A program made the translations under genes and the position numbers. From assembly GCA_019090795.1 (NCBI GenBank), contig JAHRVG010000006.1:1-49521 (forward strand): 49,521 nt of DNA, given 5' to 3'. This stretch comes from Paracoccaceae bacterium (GTDB lineage: Bacteria > Pseudomonadota > Alphaproteobacteria > Rhodobacterales > Rhodobacteraceae). Below are positions 8,987 through 16,592 of the stretch, one piece after another. Under the pieces are notes generated by a model. It searched no databases and was not told where the DNA came from. It was given only the letters and a program-made list of their open reading frames with translations. The stretch's first letter is position 1; each line of letters opens with the position of its first letter.

Positions 8987-10159
8987 ATGAAAAAACTACT
9001 GAGTGCTGCACTTGCGGCGACGATGTTTACCGGGTTGGCACAAGCTGCCGAGGTCAAGATTGGCTATGTGACTACTTTGTCCACAGGTGGGGCCGTCGTT
9101 GGCAATGACGTAAAAAAAGGCGTTGAACTGGCGATTGAGCATCTGGGCGGCAAAATGGGTGATCTGGATATCAACCTGATCTGGGGGGATGACGGGTTTA
9201 AACCCGAGACAGGTAAGCAAGCCACGGATAAGCTAGTCAAGCAAGACAACGTTGATTTCGTTGCCGGCTATGTCTGGAGCAACGTTTTGCTCGCGTCTCG
9301 CAAATCAGCGTTGGATGCCGGTAAATTCCTGATTGGTTCAAACGCTGGCCCTGGCCCTATTGCGGGTAAGCTGTGCCACAAGAATTTCTTTTCGACCAGC
9401 TGGCAAAATGATCAGGCTACCATGGCGATGGGCGAAGTTCTGAACCAAAAAGGTGTGAAATCCATCTACATCATTGCACCGAACTATGCGGCTGGCAAAG
9501 GCATGGTTGCGGGTGTGAAACGCACCTTTAAGGGCGATGTTTTGGGCACGGATATGACAACTTGGCCGACACAGCTGGATTTCTCTGCGGAATTGGCCAA
9601 GGCCAAAGCCTCGGGTGCCGACGCTCTTTGGGTGTTCTATCCGGGCAAAGCGGGTGGTGCTTTCATGAAGCAATACCAGCAAGCTGGCCTGAAAGACAGC
9701 ATGCCGCTCTATACTTCATTCACCGTTGATGCGCTTAGCCTGCCAAAATTCCAAGCTGCTGGTTTTAATGATGTTCTGGGAACCCAATTTGCATTGCAAT
9801 GGGGCCCATCCATGGACAACCCGCAAAATAAACGCTTTGTGGCCGATTTTCGTGCAAAGCACGATGCGTTCCCATCGTTTTATGCAGCGCAAGCTTATGA
9901 CTCCATGTTCCTGATGGACTCTGCCGTTTCGGCTGTGAACGGTGATCTGACAAATATGGATGGCATGCGTGACGCGATGATGGCGAACACTTATGCATCT
10001 GTGCGGGGGGATTACAGCTACGGTAATAACCACTTCCCAATCCAAGCGTATTATCTGCGCGAAGTGGTTGTTGGGGAAGATGGCAACTGGACTACAAAAA
10101 TTGTGCAGACAATTTCTGAAGGTCAAGCAGACCCTTACGCCAAGGATTGCAAAATGTAG
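8987..10159 (+). CDS. ABC transporter periplasmic substrate-binding protein, branched-chain amino acid (LivJ/LivK) type
   Basis: A 390-residue type I periplasmic binding protein. A Sec signal peptide (MKKLLSAALAATMFTGLAQA) is followed by the mature AEVKIGYVTTLSTGGAVVGNDVKKGVELA, the usual first strand and helix of the LivJ fold. Repeated elements such as VDFVAGYVWSNVLLA and ADALWVFYPGKAGGAFMKQY also fit. It captures the ligand in the periplasm for the permeases and ATPases that follow (livH, livM, livG and livF order). Ligands of this family include branched-chain amino acids, amides, urea and aromatic compounds. The divergent decarboxylase hints at an aromatic or amine-related ligand, but that is guesswork. 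A strong hairpin separates it from livH. Confidence 0.9.
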   Translation: MKKLLSAALAATMFTGLAQAAEVKIGYVTTLSTGGAVVGNDVKKGVELAIEHLGGKMGDLDINLIWGDDGFKPETGKQATDKLVKQDNVDFVAGYVWSNVLLASRKSALDAGKFLIGSNAGPGPIAGKLCHKNFFSTSWQNDQATMAMGEVLNQKGVKSIYIIAPNYAAGKGMVAGVKRTFKGDVLGTDMTTWPTQLDFSAELAKAKASGADALWVFYPGKAGGAFMKQYQQAGLKDSMPLYTSFTVDALSLPKFQAAGFNDVLGTQFALQWGPSMDNPQNKRFVADFRAKHDAFPSFYAAQAYDSMFLMDSAVSAVNGDLTNMDGMRDAMMANTYASVRGDYSYGNNHFPIQAYYLREVVVGEDGNWTTKIVQTISEGQADPYAKDCKM

Positions 10160-10182
10160 GCAGGTTTGATTGCCTGCGATTG

Positions 10183-10214
10183 AAATGGCCGGAGCGAAAC
10201 CTCCGGCCATTTTC
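10183..10214 (+). terminator. Strong hairpin after the binding-protein gene, attenuating terminator
   Basis: AAATGGCCGGAG (10183-10194) and CTCCGGCCATTT (10201-10212) form a perfect 12-bp stem with a 6-nt loop. It sits in the 66-nt gap between the binding protein and the first permease. Such hairpins lower permease expression relative to the abundant binding protein or protect its mRNA 3' end. The U-run is short. A smaller hairpin GCAGG/CCTGC precedes it at about 10160-10177. Confidence 0.7.
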
Positions 10215-10225
10215 ACAATAACCAA

Positions 10226-11164
10226 GTGGAATTAGCTGGCGTGGACTATACTTTACTGTTTGTGCAGGTGTTGAACGGCCTGCAATTGGGGTTGCTGTTG
10301 TTTTTGGTTGCCTCAGGGCTGACTTTGGTTTTCGGCATTCTTGATTTTGTAAATCTTGCGCATGGTTCTATTTACATGTTTGGCGCGTTTATTGGCGCAT
10401 CCCTGACGTTGCTACTGGGAAATTTCCTGTTGGCGGTAGTGATTGCGGTGCCGCTGACGGGGGTGCTGGGCTATGGGATTGAACGCTTGCTGGCGCGCAA
10501 CCTTTACGACAAGGACCACCTCGACCATGTTCTCGGCTCCTTTGGATTGATCCTTGTGTTGGATACAGCTGCCCATATGATCTGGGGACCAGCAGGTATT
10601 TCCGTCCCCTTGCCTGCGTGGCTGGACGGGCAAGTCGAATTGTTCGCCGGGGCTGTCATTCCCACTTACCGCTTGTTGATCATCGCCGTTGGTTTGGCGG
10701 TTGCTGGCGGATTGCTCTGGTTGGTGAATTATACCAAGCTGGGCATGTTGATCCGGGCAGGCGCGTCAAACCGGACAATGGTTTCCGCGCTTGGCATCGA
10801 CATTCAAACCTTGTTCGCACTGGTTTTTGCTCTGGGCGCTATGCTGGCCGGGCTGGCAGGCATGCTGATTGCGCCGATTACTACGGCAAGCATCGGTATG
10901 GGCGGTCAGATCATCATCACCACTTTTGTGGTGATTATCATTGGCGGTATCGGCTCTATGAAAGGCGCTTTTATCGGGGCGATCATCATTGGATTGATCG
11001 ACACGCTGGGGCGGTCTTTTCTGGACCAGCTGTTCGAATTGTTCATGAGCGAGAGCGCCGCCGAAACCGCAGCCCCAGCTGTTTCCGCGATGATGATCTA
11101 TATTCTGATGGCGGCTGTTCTTGCGGTAAGGCCGCAGGGCCTGTTCCCGCCCAAGGTGCGCTGA
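10226..11164 (+). CDS. livH: Branched-chain amino acid-type ABC transporter permease (LivH-like)
   Basis: A 312-residue inner-membrane permease that starts at GTG (10226). The hydrophobic profile suggests eight or so membrane segments. Family hallmarks are visible: QVLNGLQLGLLLFLVASGLTLVFGILDFVNLAHGSIYMFGAF at the N-terminus and IIIGGIGSMKGAFIGAIIIG near 250, the EAA-like loop that contacts the ATPase. It pairs with the LivM-like protein encoded 1 nt downstream to form the translocation channel. No Shine-Dalgarno of note precedes the GTG, consistent with lower expression than the binding protein. Confidence 0.92.
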   Translation: MELAGVDYTLLFVQVLNGLQLGLLLFLVASGLTLVFGILDFVNLAHGSIYMFGAFIGASLTLLLGNFLLAVVIAVPLTGVLGYGIERLLARNLYDKDHLDHVLGSFGLILVLDTAAHMIWGPAGISVPLPAWLDGQVELFAGAVIPTYRLLIIAVGLAVAGGLLWLVNYTKLGMLIRAGASNRTMVSALGIDIQTLFALVFALGAMLAGLAGMLIAPITTASIGMGGQIIITTFVVIIIGGIGSMKGAFIGAIIIGLIDTLGRSFLDQLFELFMSESAAETAAPAVSAMMIYILMAAVLAVRPQGLFPPKVR

Positions 11165-11165
11165 C

Positions 11166-12131
11166 ATGGGTAAAATAACAAAAATTGGCTGGGTAACAGC
11201 GATCGGCATGGTGGCACTGGCGGTTCTGCCCCCGTTTTTTCTGATGACAGGTCAAGCCTTTTATCTGGATTTGGCCACCCGTCTCGTGATCCTTGCGATT
11301 GCAGCCGTCAGCCTGAACCTGATCCTTGGTTTTGGCGGCATGGTCTCCTTTGGCCACGCTGCGTTTATTGGTCTTGGGGCGTACGCTGTAGGCATCCCGG
11401 CGCATCACGCCACCTGGGGCGGGTTTGATCTGATCGCCAGTTACAACGGCTTGCTGCATCTGGCGCTGGCCATCGGGATTTCTGCCCTGTTTGCGCTGAT
11501 CACCGGGGCGATCAGCCTGCGAACCAAAGGCGTTTATTTCATCATGATCACCATGGCTTTCGGGCAAATGGCGTTCTTTTTGTTCCAATCCTTGGATGTT
11601 TACAATGGTGATGATGGCCTTACTATTGATGTGCGATCCGAACTGCCTTGGATCAATCTGGATGAACCCTTGCAGCTGTATGGTCTGGCCTATGTATCGC
11701 TGGTTGTAGCGATGCTGCTGACGAGAATGATCGTCAACTCGCGGTTCGGCATGGTGCTGCAAGGGGCTAAGGGCAATGACGAACGCATGGTGACGCTAGG
11801 TTTCAACACCTATTTCTATCGTCTGACAGCTTACGTCATTTCCGGTGCCATGTGCGGTTATTCCGGGTTCCTGCTGGGCAATTTCACCACTTTCATTTCG
11901 CCCGACATGATGCACTGGACCCGCTCTGGAGAGCTTATGTTCATGGTGATCCTTGGGGGGGCATCAACCATGTTTGGTCCTGTTCTCGGTTCTTCGGTGT
12001 TCATTCTGGTTGAGGAGTTATTCTCTCATTTTACTGTTTTTTGGCACCTGCCGTTCGGGCTGATGCTGATCGGGGTTGTGTTGTTTATTCGCGGTGGCTT
12101 GATGGGCCTGTTCAAAGGCAAGAGAGGTTGA
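11166..12131 (+). CDS. livM: Branched-chain amino acid-type ABC transporter permease (LivM-like)
   Basis: A 321-residue permease, the second channel subunit. The diagnostic LNLILGFGGMVSFGHAAFIGLGAYAVGI motif is near residues 43-70, TLRTKGVYFIMITMAFGQM-like sequence lies near 116-135, and the ATPase-coupling region LGGASTMFGPVLGSSVFI is near 265-282. The gene begins 1 nt after livH and ends 1 nt before livG, so all are cotranscribed. A strongly hydrophobic protein with about ten membrane segments is expected. Confidence 0.92.
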   Translation: MGKITKIGWVTAIGMVALAVLPPFFLMTGQAFYLDLATRLVILAIAAVSLNLILGFGGMVSFGHAAFIGLGAYAVGIPAHHATWGGFDLIASYNGLLHLALAIGISALFALITGAISLRTKGVYFIMITMAFGQMAFFLFQSLDVYNGDDGLTIDVRSELPWINLDEPLQLYGLAYVSLVVAMLLTRMIVNSRFGMVLQGAKGNDERMVTLGFNTYFYRLTAYVISGAMCGYSGFLLGNFTTFISPDMMHWTRSGELMFMVILGGASTMFGPVLGSSVFILVEELFSHFTVFWHLPFGLMLIGVVLFIRGGLMGLFKGKRG

Positions 12132-12132
12132 C

Positions 12133-12876
12133 ATGACACCAATGTTACAAGTGGCAAATCTGCGCAAATCCTTTGGTGGTGTAGTCGCAACGGATGATGT
12201 GAACCTTGACGTGATAAAGGGCGAAATCCATGGCATTATCGGGCCCAATGGTGCAGGGAAGACCACGCTGATTTCGCAGCTGTCTGGCGCGCTGAAACCC
12301 GATGCAGGGGCAATCACACTTGCGGGCAAAGATATTACCCACACGCCTGCATATAAACGCGCGCGCCTTGGGATTACCCGTTCGTTCCAGATCACGTCTT
12401 TGGTGATGGAAATGACGGTACTGGACAACATCGCCCTTGCGGTACAGGCCCAAGATGGCACTTCGTTCCGCTTTGTCAAACCGGCGCACAAGATCAGCCA
12501 TATCCGAGAAAAGGCAACGGAATACCTGCGCCAAGTTGGCCTGCGACGCCGTGCCAATGATCTCACCTCGTCGCTGTCCCATGGCGAGCATCGGCAAATG
12601 GAAATTGCCCTTGCTTTGGCTTCAGAGGCAGAATTGATGTTGCTGGATGAACCTATGGCGGGGCTGGGGCCTGAGGAAAGCAAGAACCTGACCGAGTTCC
12701 TCCTAAAGCTGAAAGGCAGTCGTACTATCCTTTTGATCGAACACGATATGGACGCGGTTTTTGCGCTGGCTGATCGTATTTCTGTGCTGGTTTACGGGCG
12801 TGTTATCGCCACCGGGCCAGCGGATGAAATCCGCAACAACCGCGATGTGCGTAACGCTTATCTGGGCGAAGAATGA
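12133..12876 (+). CDS. livG: ABC transporter ATP-binding protein (LivG-like)
   Basis: A 247-residue ATPase. Walker A GPNGAGKTT is at residues 37-45, the signature is LSHGEHRQMEIALAL near 148-162, Walker B is LMLLDEPMAGLGPEE near 168-182, and the H-loop is LLIEHDMDAVFALADRISVL. This order and the SHGE signature are typical of LivG. It hydrolyses ATP with the LivF-like subunit to drive import. Its last four bases overlap the start of livF (ATGATG region), indicating translational coupling. Confidence 0.93.
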   Translation: MTPMLQVANLRKSFGGVVATDDVNLDVIKGEIHGIIGPNGAGKTTLISQLSGALKPDAGAITLAGKDITHTPAYKRARLGITRSFQITSLVMEMTVLDNIALAVQAQDGTSFRFVKPAHKISHIREKATEYLRQVGLRRRANDLTSSLSHGEHRQMEIALALASEAELMLLDEPMAGLGPEESKNLTEFLLKLKGSRTILLIEHDMDAVFALADRISVLVYGRVIATGPADEIRNNRDVRNAYLGEE

Positions 12877-13577
12877 TGCTGAAAATATCCGACCTCACCG
12901 CTCATTACGGCTCATCTCAAGCACTGTTCGGCATTGATCTGGAGATCGGAACCGGGCAGGTCGCCACCCTTCTGGGGCGCAACGGCATGGGGAAGACTAC
13001 CACGATCAATTCGATTATGGGGATTGTAAAAGCCTCAGCTGGGTCGATCAAATTTGACAATACGGAACTGGTGGGCCGCCCATCGTTTAAAACCGCCAAT
13101 CTAGGCATTGGACTGGTGCCGGAGGGACGTCAGATTTTCCCGAACCTTTCCTTGTGGGAAAATCTGGTTGCTACATCTTCCAACCATTTGAATATGCCTG
13201 ATCCATGGACGGTTGAGCGGGTGTTTGATCTGTTCCCCTCGCTTGCGCAGCGGCGTTCCTCGATGGGAAATCTGCTGTCGGGGGGCGAGCAGCAAATGCT
13301 GGCAATTGGCCGCGCGCTGATGACCAACCCCAAACTGCTTATTCTGGACGAGGCAACCGAGGGTCTAGCACCGCTGGTGCGTGACATCATTTGGGATGCT
13401 TTGGGTTTGATCCGCAAAAGCGGTACCTCAATTCTGGTGGTAGACAAGAACCTCAGGGATTTGATGCGTCTTGCGGATGTCAATTTCGTTATTGAGCGGG
13501 GCAAGATTGTTTGGTCCGGCACATCGAGCGAGTTGAAAGCGGATCGAGAAGCTTTGCACCGATACCTGGGGGTCTGA
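12873..13577 (+). CDS. livF: ABC transporter ATP-binding protein (LivF-like)
   Basis: A 234-residue second ATPase of the transporter. Walker A GRNGMGKTT is at residues 34-42, the signature LSGGEQQMLAIGRALM is near 134-149 and Walker B LLILDEATEGLAP is near 156-168. The switch region reads ILVVDKNLRDLMRLAD, where most LivF proteins have VEQN; the conservative VDKN change is slightly unusual but leaves the rest intact. The gene overlaps livG by 4 nt. After the stop come 486 nt without a large gene, holding hairpins and a candidate small RNA. Confidence 0.93.
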   Translation: MMLKISDLTAHYGSSQALFGIDLEIGTGQVATLLGRNGMGKTTTINSIMGIVKASAGSIKFDNTELVGRPSFKTANLGIGLVPEGRQIFPNLSLWENLVATSSNHLNMPDPWTVERVFDLFPSLAQRRSSMGNLLSGGEQQMLAIGRALMTNPKLLILDEATEGLAPLVRDIIWDALGLIRKSGTSILVVDKNLRDLMRLADVNFVIERGKIVWSGTSSELKADREALHRYLGV

Positions 13578-13606
13578 CAGACGTGATCCTTCTATGTCGA
13601 CCCGTC

Positions 13607-13703
13607 GGCAGCCAGATTATGATGGATCAGGATTTCATTTAGGCTGCCAAACTCATTGGTATTGTTTTCTTTTATAGGCTTTATCAAGGGGCAATAGCCC
13701 TTG
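13607..13703 (+). repeat. Two hairpins downstream of the liv operon
   Basis: GGCAGCC (13607-13613) pairs with GGCTGCC (13642-13648) across a 28-nt loop and is followed by a T-rich stretch about 15 nt later. CAAGGG (13685-13690) pairs with CCCTTG (13698-13703) around GCAATAG. They may end the liv transcript; neither has an ideal U-tract. Confidence 0.4.
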
Positions 13704-13717
13704 GGCGCAACCTGGGG

Positions 13718-13817
13718 AAAAATTGGGAGGACACTGGTTTTGGGAGGAAAACCGGCCCTCGGTTTGTTGGGGCCAACGTGTCCTCCCAGTATAGAAGAGC
13801 AGGGAGGATTGCTCTTT
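13718..13817 (-). ncRNA. Candidate small RNA with two CCUCCC (anti-Shine-Dalgarno) loops
   Basis: Read on the minus strand from about 13817, hairpin 1 is AGAGCA (13815-13810) pairing with TGCTCT (13801-13796); its loop carries ATCCTCCC. Next comes an 11-bp outer stem, TGGGAGGACAC (13788-13778) with GTGTCCTCCCA (13734-13724). This encloses two inner hairpins: GGCCC/GGGCC (13774-13770 with 13758-13754), and GGTTTT/AAAACC (13753-13748 with 13741-13736) with CCTCCC as loop. Five T (13722-13718) follow the outer stem like an intrinsic terminator. A near-consensus promoter lies just upstream. Two exposed CCUCCC loops plus a terminator recall the CcsR/'cuckoo' small RNAs of Rhodobacter and relatives, which carry anti-SD motifs; that link is from memory. 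No ORF overlaps. Confidence 0.6.
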
Positions 13818-13823
13818 GGAATC

Positions 13824-13853
13824 ACTATATGCTGCAATGCAGCATGACGTCAA
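13824..13853 (-). promoter_or_regulatory. Promoter of the candidate small RNA with a perfect dyad in its spacer
   Basis: On the minus strand the -35 is TTGACG (13853-13848) and the -10 is TATAGT (13829-13824), with 18 nt between. The predicted start is about 13817. The spacer is almost filled by ATGCTGCA and TGCAGCAT, a perfect 8-bp dyad around one base (13829-13845), which looks like a repressor or activator site. Confidence 0.6.
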
Positions 13854-14063
13854 GTAGGTGCGATGATTTTTAACACATAACCATCTAAAATACTGATATT
13901 ATTTAAATTTAAATTACCGCAACGCAGCATTATCGAGGCCATCAAACAGCCACACGCAATGGTGAGAGGGCTTGTTTTGTCTCTGATTCCCTTCCGCGCT
14001 ACCTTTATGTCATCCCCGAAAGGGGCATTATGCTCCTTTCCCACAACAGACAGGAGTTTCCCC

Positions 14064-14372
14064 ATGTACAAACGTATCGCAACCGCTGCCTTGATCTTTG
14101 GAATGGTCGCTACAGCCCCTCCCGCATTGGCCCAAAGCAACTGTGCTCCGCGTGATAAAGTTATCTCGCAACTAGCTGATAAATATGGCGAAGTCAGCCA
14201 TGGTGTTGGCTTGCAATCTGCCAGTAAGCTGGTTGAGGTCTGGTCCTCGAAAACCACGGGCAGTTGGTCAATAGTCGTCACCCACGCCAATGGCCTAACT
14301 TGCGTGCTCGCCGCCGGACAGGTCTGGACGCCAAACCCAGCATTCGCTTTTGCCGGTGATCCGGAGGCCTGA
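14064..14372 (+). CDS. Small secreted protein of unknown function
   Basis: A 102-residue protein starting at the ATG at 14064, which has CAGGAG 8 nt upstream; an upstream in-frame ATG at 13959 lacks such a site. The N-terminus MYKRIATAALIFGMVATAPPALAQ is a clear Sec signal peptide, cleaved after ALA or AQ. The mature part of about 78 residues has two cysteines (NCAPRD and LTCVLA) that could form a disulfide, and ends in GQVWTPNPAFAFAGDPEA. I do not recognise a characterised domain, although similar short exported proteins are common in Rhodobacteraceae. The next gene, a Na/Pi symporter, starts 134 nt downstream. Confidence 0.75.
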   Translation: MYKRIATAALIFGMVATAPPALAQSNCAPRDKVISQLADKYGEVSHGVGLQSASKLVEVWSSKTTGSWSIVVTHANGLTCVLAAGQVWTPNPAFAFAGDPEA

Positions 14373-14506
14373 AACGCCAAGGCCGAATTATTACATCAAC
14401 TGCCAGCGCTTGTATGGGCTGGATCAAAAACGGCATCGCCTTCCAATTGGCTTGCTGAGGCGGCCTCTCTGATGTAACAAAAACCGTTACAGAGGAGAGG
14501 TTCCCC

Positions 14507-16297
14507 TTGATAAAACGCATTATTCTACCGGTTATTTTGATCATTCTGGCGCTTGGGTTCTGGATCAGCCCGAATTTTAAGGAAATTGCCGCCGGAGTGT
14601 CTATCTTTCTGTTTGGAATGATTTTTCTGGAAGACGGTTTTCGCGCCTTTACCGGCGGAATCCTTGGAAAACTGCTGGAAAAAACGACGGACTCGCTGTG
14701 GAAAGCGATTTCTTTCGGGGTTATCAGCACAACGGTTATGCAATCCAGCTCGCTGGTGTCAGTGATAACCATTTCGTTTCTCAGTTCAGGCCTGATCGGA
14801 CTGGCGGCAGGTATCGGTATCATTTTCGGCGCCAATCTGGGCACCACCACTGGAGCGTGGTTGATTGCCGGCTTTGGGCTAAAGGTCAAGATTTCCGCCT
14901 ACGCCATGCCGATGCTGGTGTTCGGGGCGATTCTGGTGTTCCAAAAATCCAAGAACCTGAAAGGTATCGGTTATGTTTTGGCCGGATTGGGATTGTTGTT
15001 TTTGGGAATTCACTATATGAAAGAAGGGTTTGAAGCCTTTCGTGGAACCATAGACCTGACCCGGTTTGCAGTGAGTGGTTATGCCGGGCTGTTCCTGTTT
15101 GCATTGATCGGGATTTCCGCCACAGTGATCATGCAAAGCTCGCACGCGACACTGGTGCTCATTATCACAGCACTTTCTGTTGGGCAGATCACCTATGAAA
15201 ATGCGCTTGCCCTGGCGATTGGTGCGAATGTTGGCACAACCATCACAGCGGTTATCGGCTCTATGAGTGCGAATTACCAAGGTAAACGGCTGGCGGCGGC
15301 GCACCTGATTTTCAACATGGTAACGGGTTTCATAGCCATTGCACTGATCTGGCAAATTATGTCACTGGTAGATTATTTCTGCAACTATGTCGGAATTTCA
15401 AGTGATAACTACACCCTGAAACTGGCGGTATTTCACACGGTGTTCAACACCTTAGGGGTTGCTGTGATGACGCCATTTGTTGGCCCGTTGGTGGCGTTTC
15501 TTGAGCGGGTAATGCCAGCACCTGAAACTTCGGTTGTTGAGACACAGTTCCTGCACGGTTCGGTCACTGATTTTCCGGATACCTTGCTAACAGCAGTGCG
15601 AAACGAGATTTTGCACCTGTATGATAACGCTTATCGAATTATTTCGCGCGGGATCAATGTGCACCCCGATATCATTGCATCTGATCTGGTTCTGGATGTC
15701 GAAATTCCGAAGACACATAAAATTATTGATGTGGATATAGACGCGCAATACTTGCATAGCATCAAGAGCCTGCATTCGGAGATTATAAATTTCACCGGCG
15801 CGCCAAATATAAAGTTAAGTTCAGATTTCTCCGGTCGGCTTTATGATTTGCGTCGTGCCAGCCAGAGGATCGCGCAGGCGGTAAAAGATACCAAGCATCT
15901 GCAAAAGAATATCGACTTTTACAGTTATACCGGAAATCAGGCGATCCGCGCGGAGTATGACAATATCCGCATCAATGTCGCGCGGATTTTACGCCTGATC
16001 GAGCAGCTGCGCAGAGACGATGGCAGTGTGGATGTTTTCGATCTGGATGAAAATAAACTGGCGGCCAAAGAGGCGCGCAATGCCACGTTGCATAACATTG
16101 ACAAAATGATACGCGAGGCGCAAATTACCGCCGAAATGGCAACTTCTTTAATGAATGATCTGGCCTATAGCAAAGCGATCATAGCTGATTTGACCCGAGC
16201 TGGGAAAATACTTCTGGGGGCACATACCAGTGATCAGTTGGCGGCTCAGGATGCTATTGCACTGGAAGAAGAAGACTTCAGTGAATTGGTCGAATAG
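14507..16297 (+). CDS. Na+/phosphate symporter family protein with PhoU-like C-terminal domain
   Basis: A 596-residue NptA/Na-Pi cotransporter. Two inverted transport repeats carry the paired family motifs: TVMQSSSLVSV with GANLGTTTGAW in the first half, and TVIMQSSHATLVL with GANVGTTITAV in the second. About nine membrane segments span residues 1-340. The C-terminal 230 residues are helical and soluble, resembling PhoU (four-helix regions such as LHLYDNAYRIISRGI). It imports phosphate with sodium across the inner membrane. The start is TTG at 14507 with GAGGAGAGG just before it. A hairpin (CTCT..GTAAC at 14467-14478 with GTTACAGAG at 14486-14494) abuts that ribosome site and could control initiation. 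Confidence 0.88.
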   Translation: MIKRIILPVILIILALGFWISPNFKEIAAGVSIFLFGMIFLEDGFRAFTGGILGKLLEKTTDSLWKAISFGVISTTVMQSSSLVSVITISFLSSGLIGLAAGIGIIFGANLGTTTGAWLIAGFGLKVKISAYAMPMLVFGAILVFQKSKNLKGIGYVLAGLGLLFLGIHYMKEGFEAFRGTIDLTRFAVSGYAGLFLFALIGISATVIMQSSHATLVLIITALSVGQITYENALALAIGANVGTTITAVIGSMSANYQGKRLAAAHLIFNMVTGFIAIALIWQIMSLVDYFCNYVGISSDNYTLKLAVFHTVFNTLGVAVMTPFVGPLVAFLERVMPAPETSVVETQFLHGSVTDFPDTLLTAVRNEILHLYDNAYRIISRGINVHPDIIASDLVLDVEIPKTHKIIDVDIDAQYLHSIKSLHSEIINFTGAPNIKLSSDFSGRLYDLRRASQRIAQAVKDTKHLQKNIDFYSYTGNQAIRAEYDNIRINVARILRLIEQLRRDDGSVDVFDLDENKLAAKEARNATLHNIDKMIREAQITAEMATSLMNDLAYSKAIIADLTRAGKILLGAHTSDQLAAQDAIALEEEDFSELVE

Positions 16298-16336
16298 AGT
16301 TTTCAAGGGACAACTTCAAACAAAAGGGCAAGCGTT

Positions 16337-16588
16337 ATGAGCACCAAGGAAATCATTAAAAAACTCGAGTTTATTCTCGGGACTAAAAATGGTGTTGCCG
16401 CCAAACGGGTGGAAGATATCGAGGTGCTCTTGGCAGAACTTGGCAAGAAAAAAATCAAGTTTCAAGCCAAGCTGGACGGCGCGACCACATCCAAGGACAG
16501 TATAAAGGCCGAGCGCAAGCTGGCTGTTTGTAACGCGCAGATCGACAAAGGGCGCGCTGCAATCGAAGAGTTGCTGGGCGATAACTAA
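16337..16588 (+). CDS. Small lysine-rich helical protein of unknown function
   Basis: An 83-residue protein, rich in lysine, glutamate and alanine, with no signal peptide or membrane segment. The heptad-like pattern (VEDIEVLLAELGKKKIKFQAKL, then IKAERKLAVCNAQIDKGRAAIEELL) suggests two amphipathic helices or a short coiled coil. It begins 39 nt after the Na/Pi symporter on the same strand with AAGGG 10 nt upstream, so it is probably in the same transcript. It ends 4 nt before the convergent aminotransferase. Function unknown. Confidence 0.65.
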   Translation: MSTKEIIKKLEFILGTKNGVAAKRVEDIEVLLAELGKKKIKFQAKLDGATTSKDSIKAERKLAVCNAQIDKGRAAIEELLGDN

Positions 16589-16592
16589 CGCC

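Noticed and set aside
12018-12683. Minus-strand ORF of 221 codons
   Set aside because: Shadow of livM and livG, which are complete with all motifs on the plus strand.
13724-13788. Miniature transposon (MITE) suggested by the 11-bp inverted repeat
   Set aside because: No flanking target duplication, and promoter, loops and U-tail on the minus strand fit a small RNA better.
13959-14063. N-terminal extension of the small secreted protein
   Set aside because: The ATG at 14064 has a strong ribosome site and starts a clean signal peptide; the extension would bury it.
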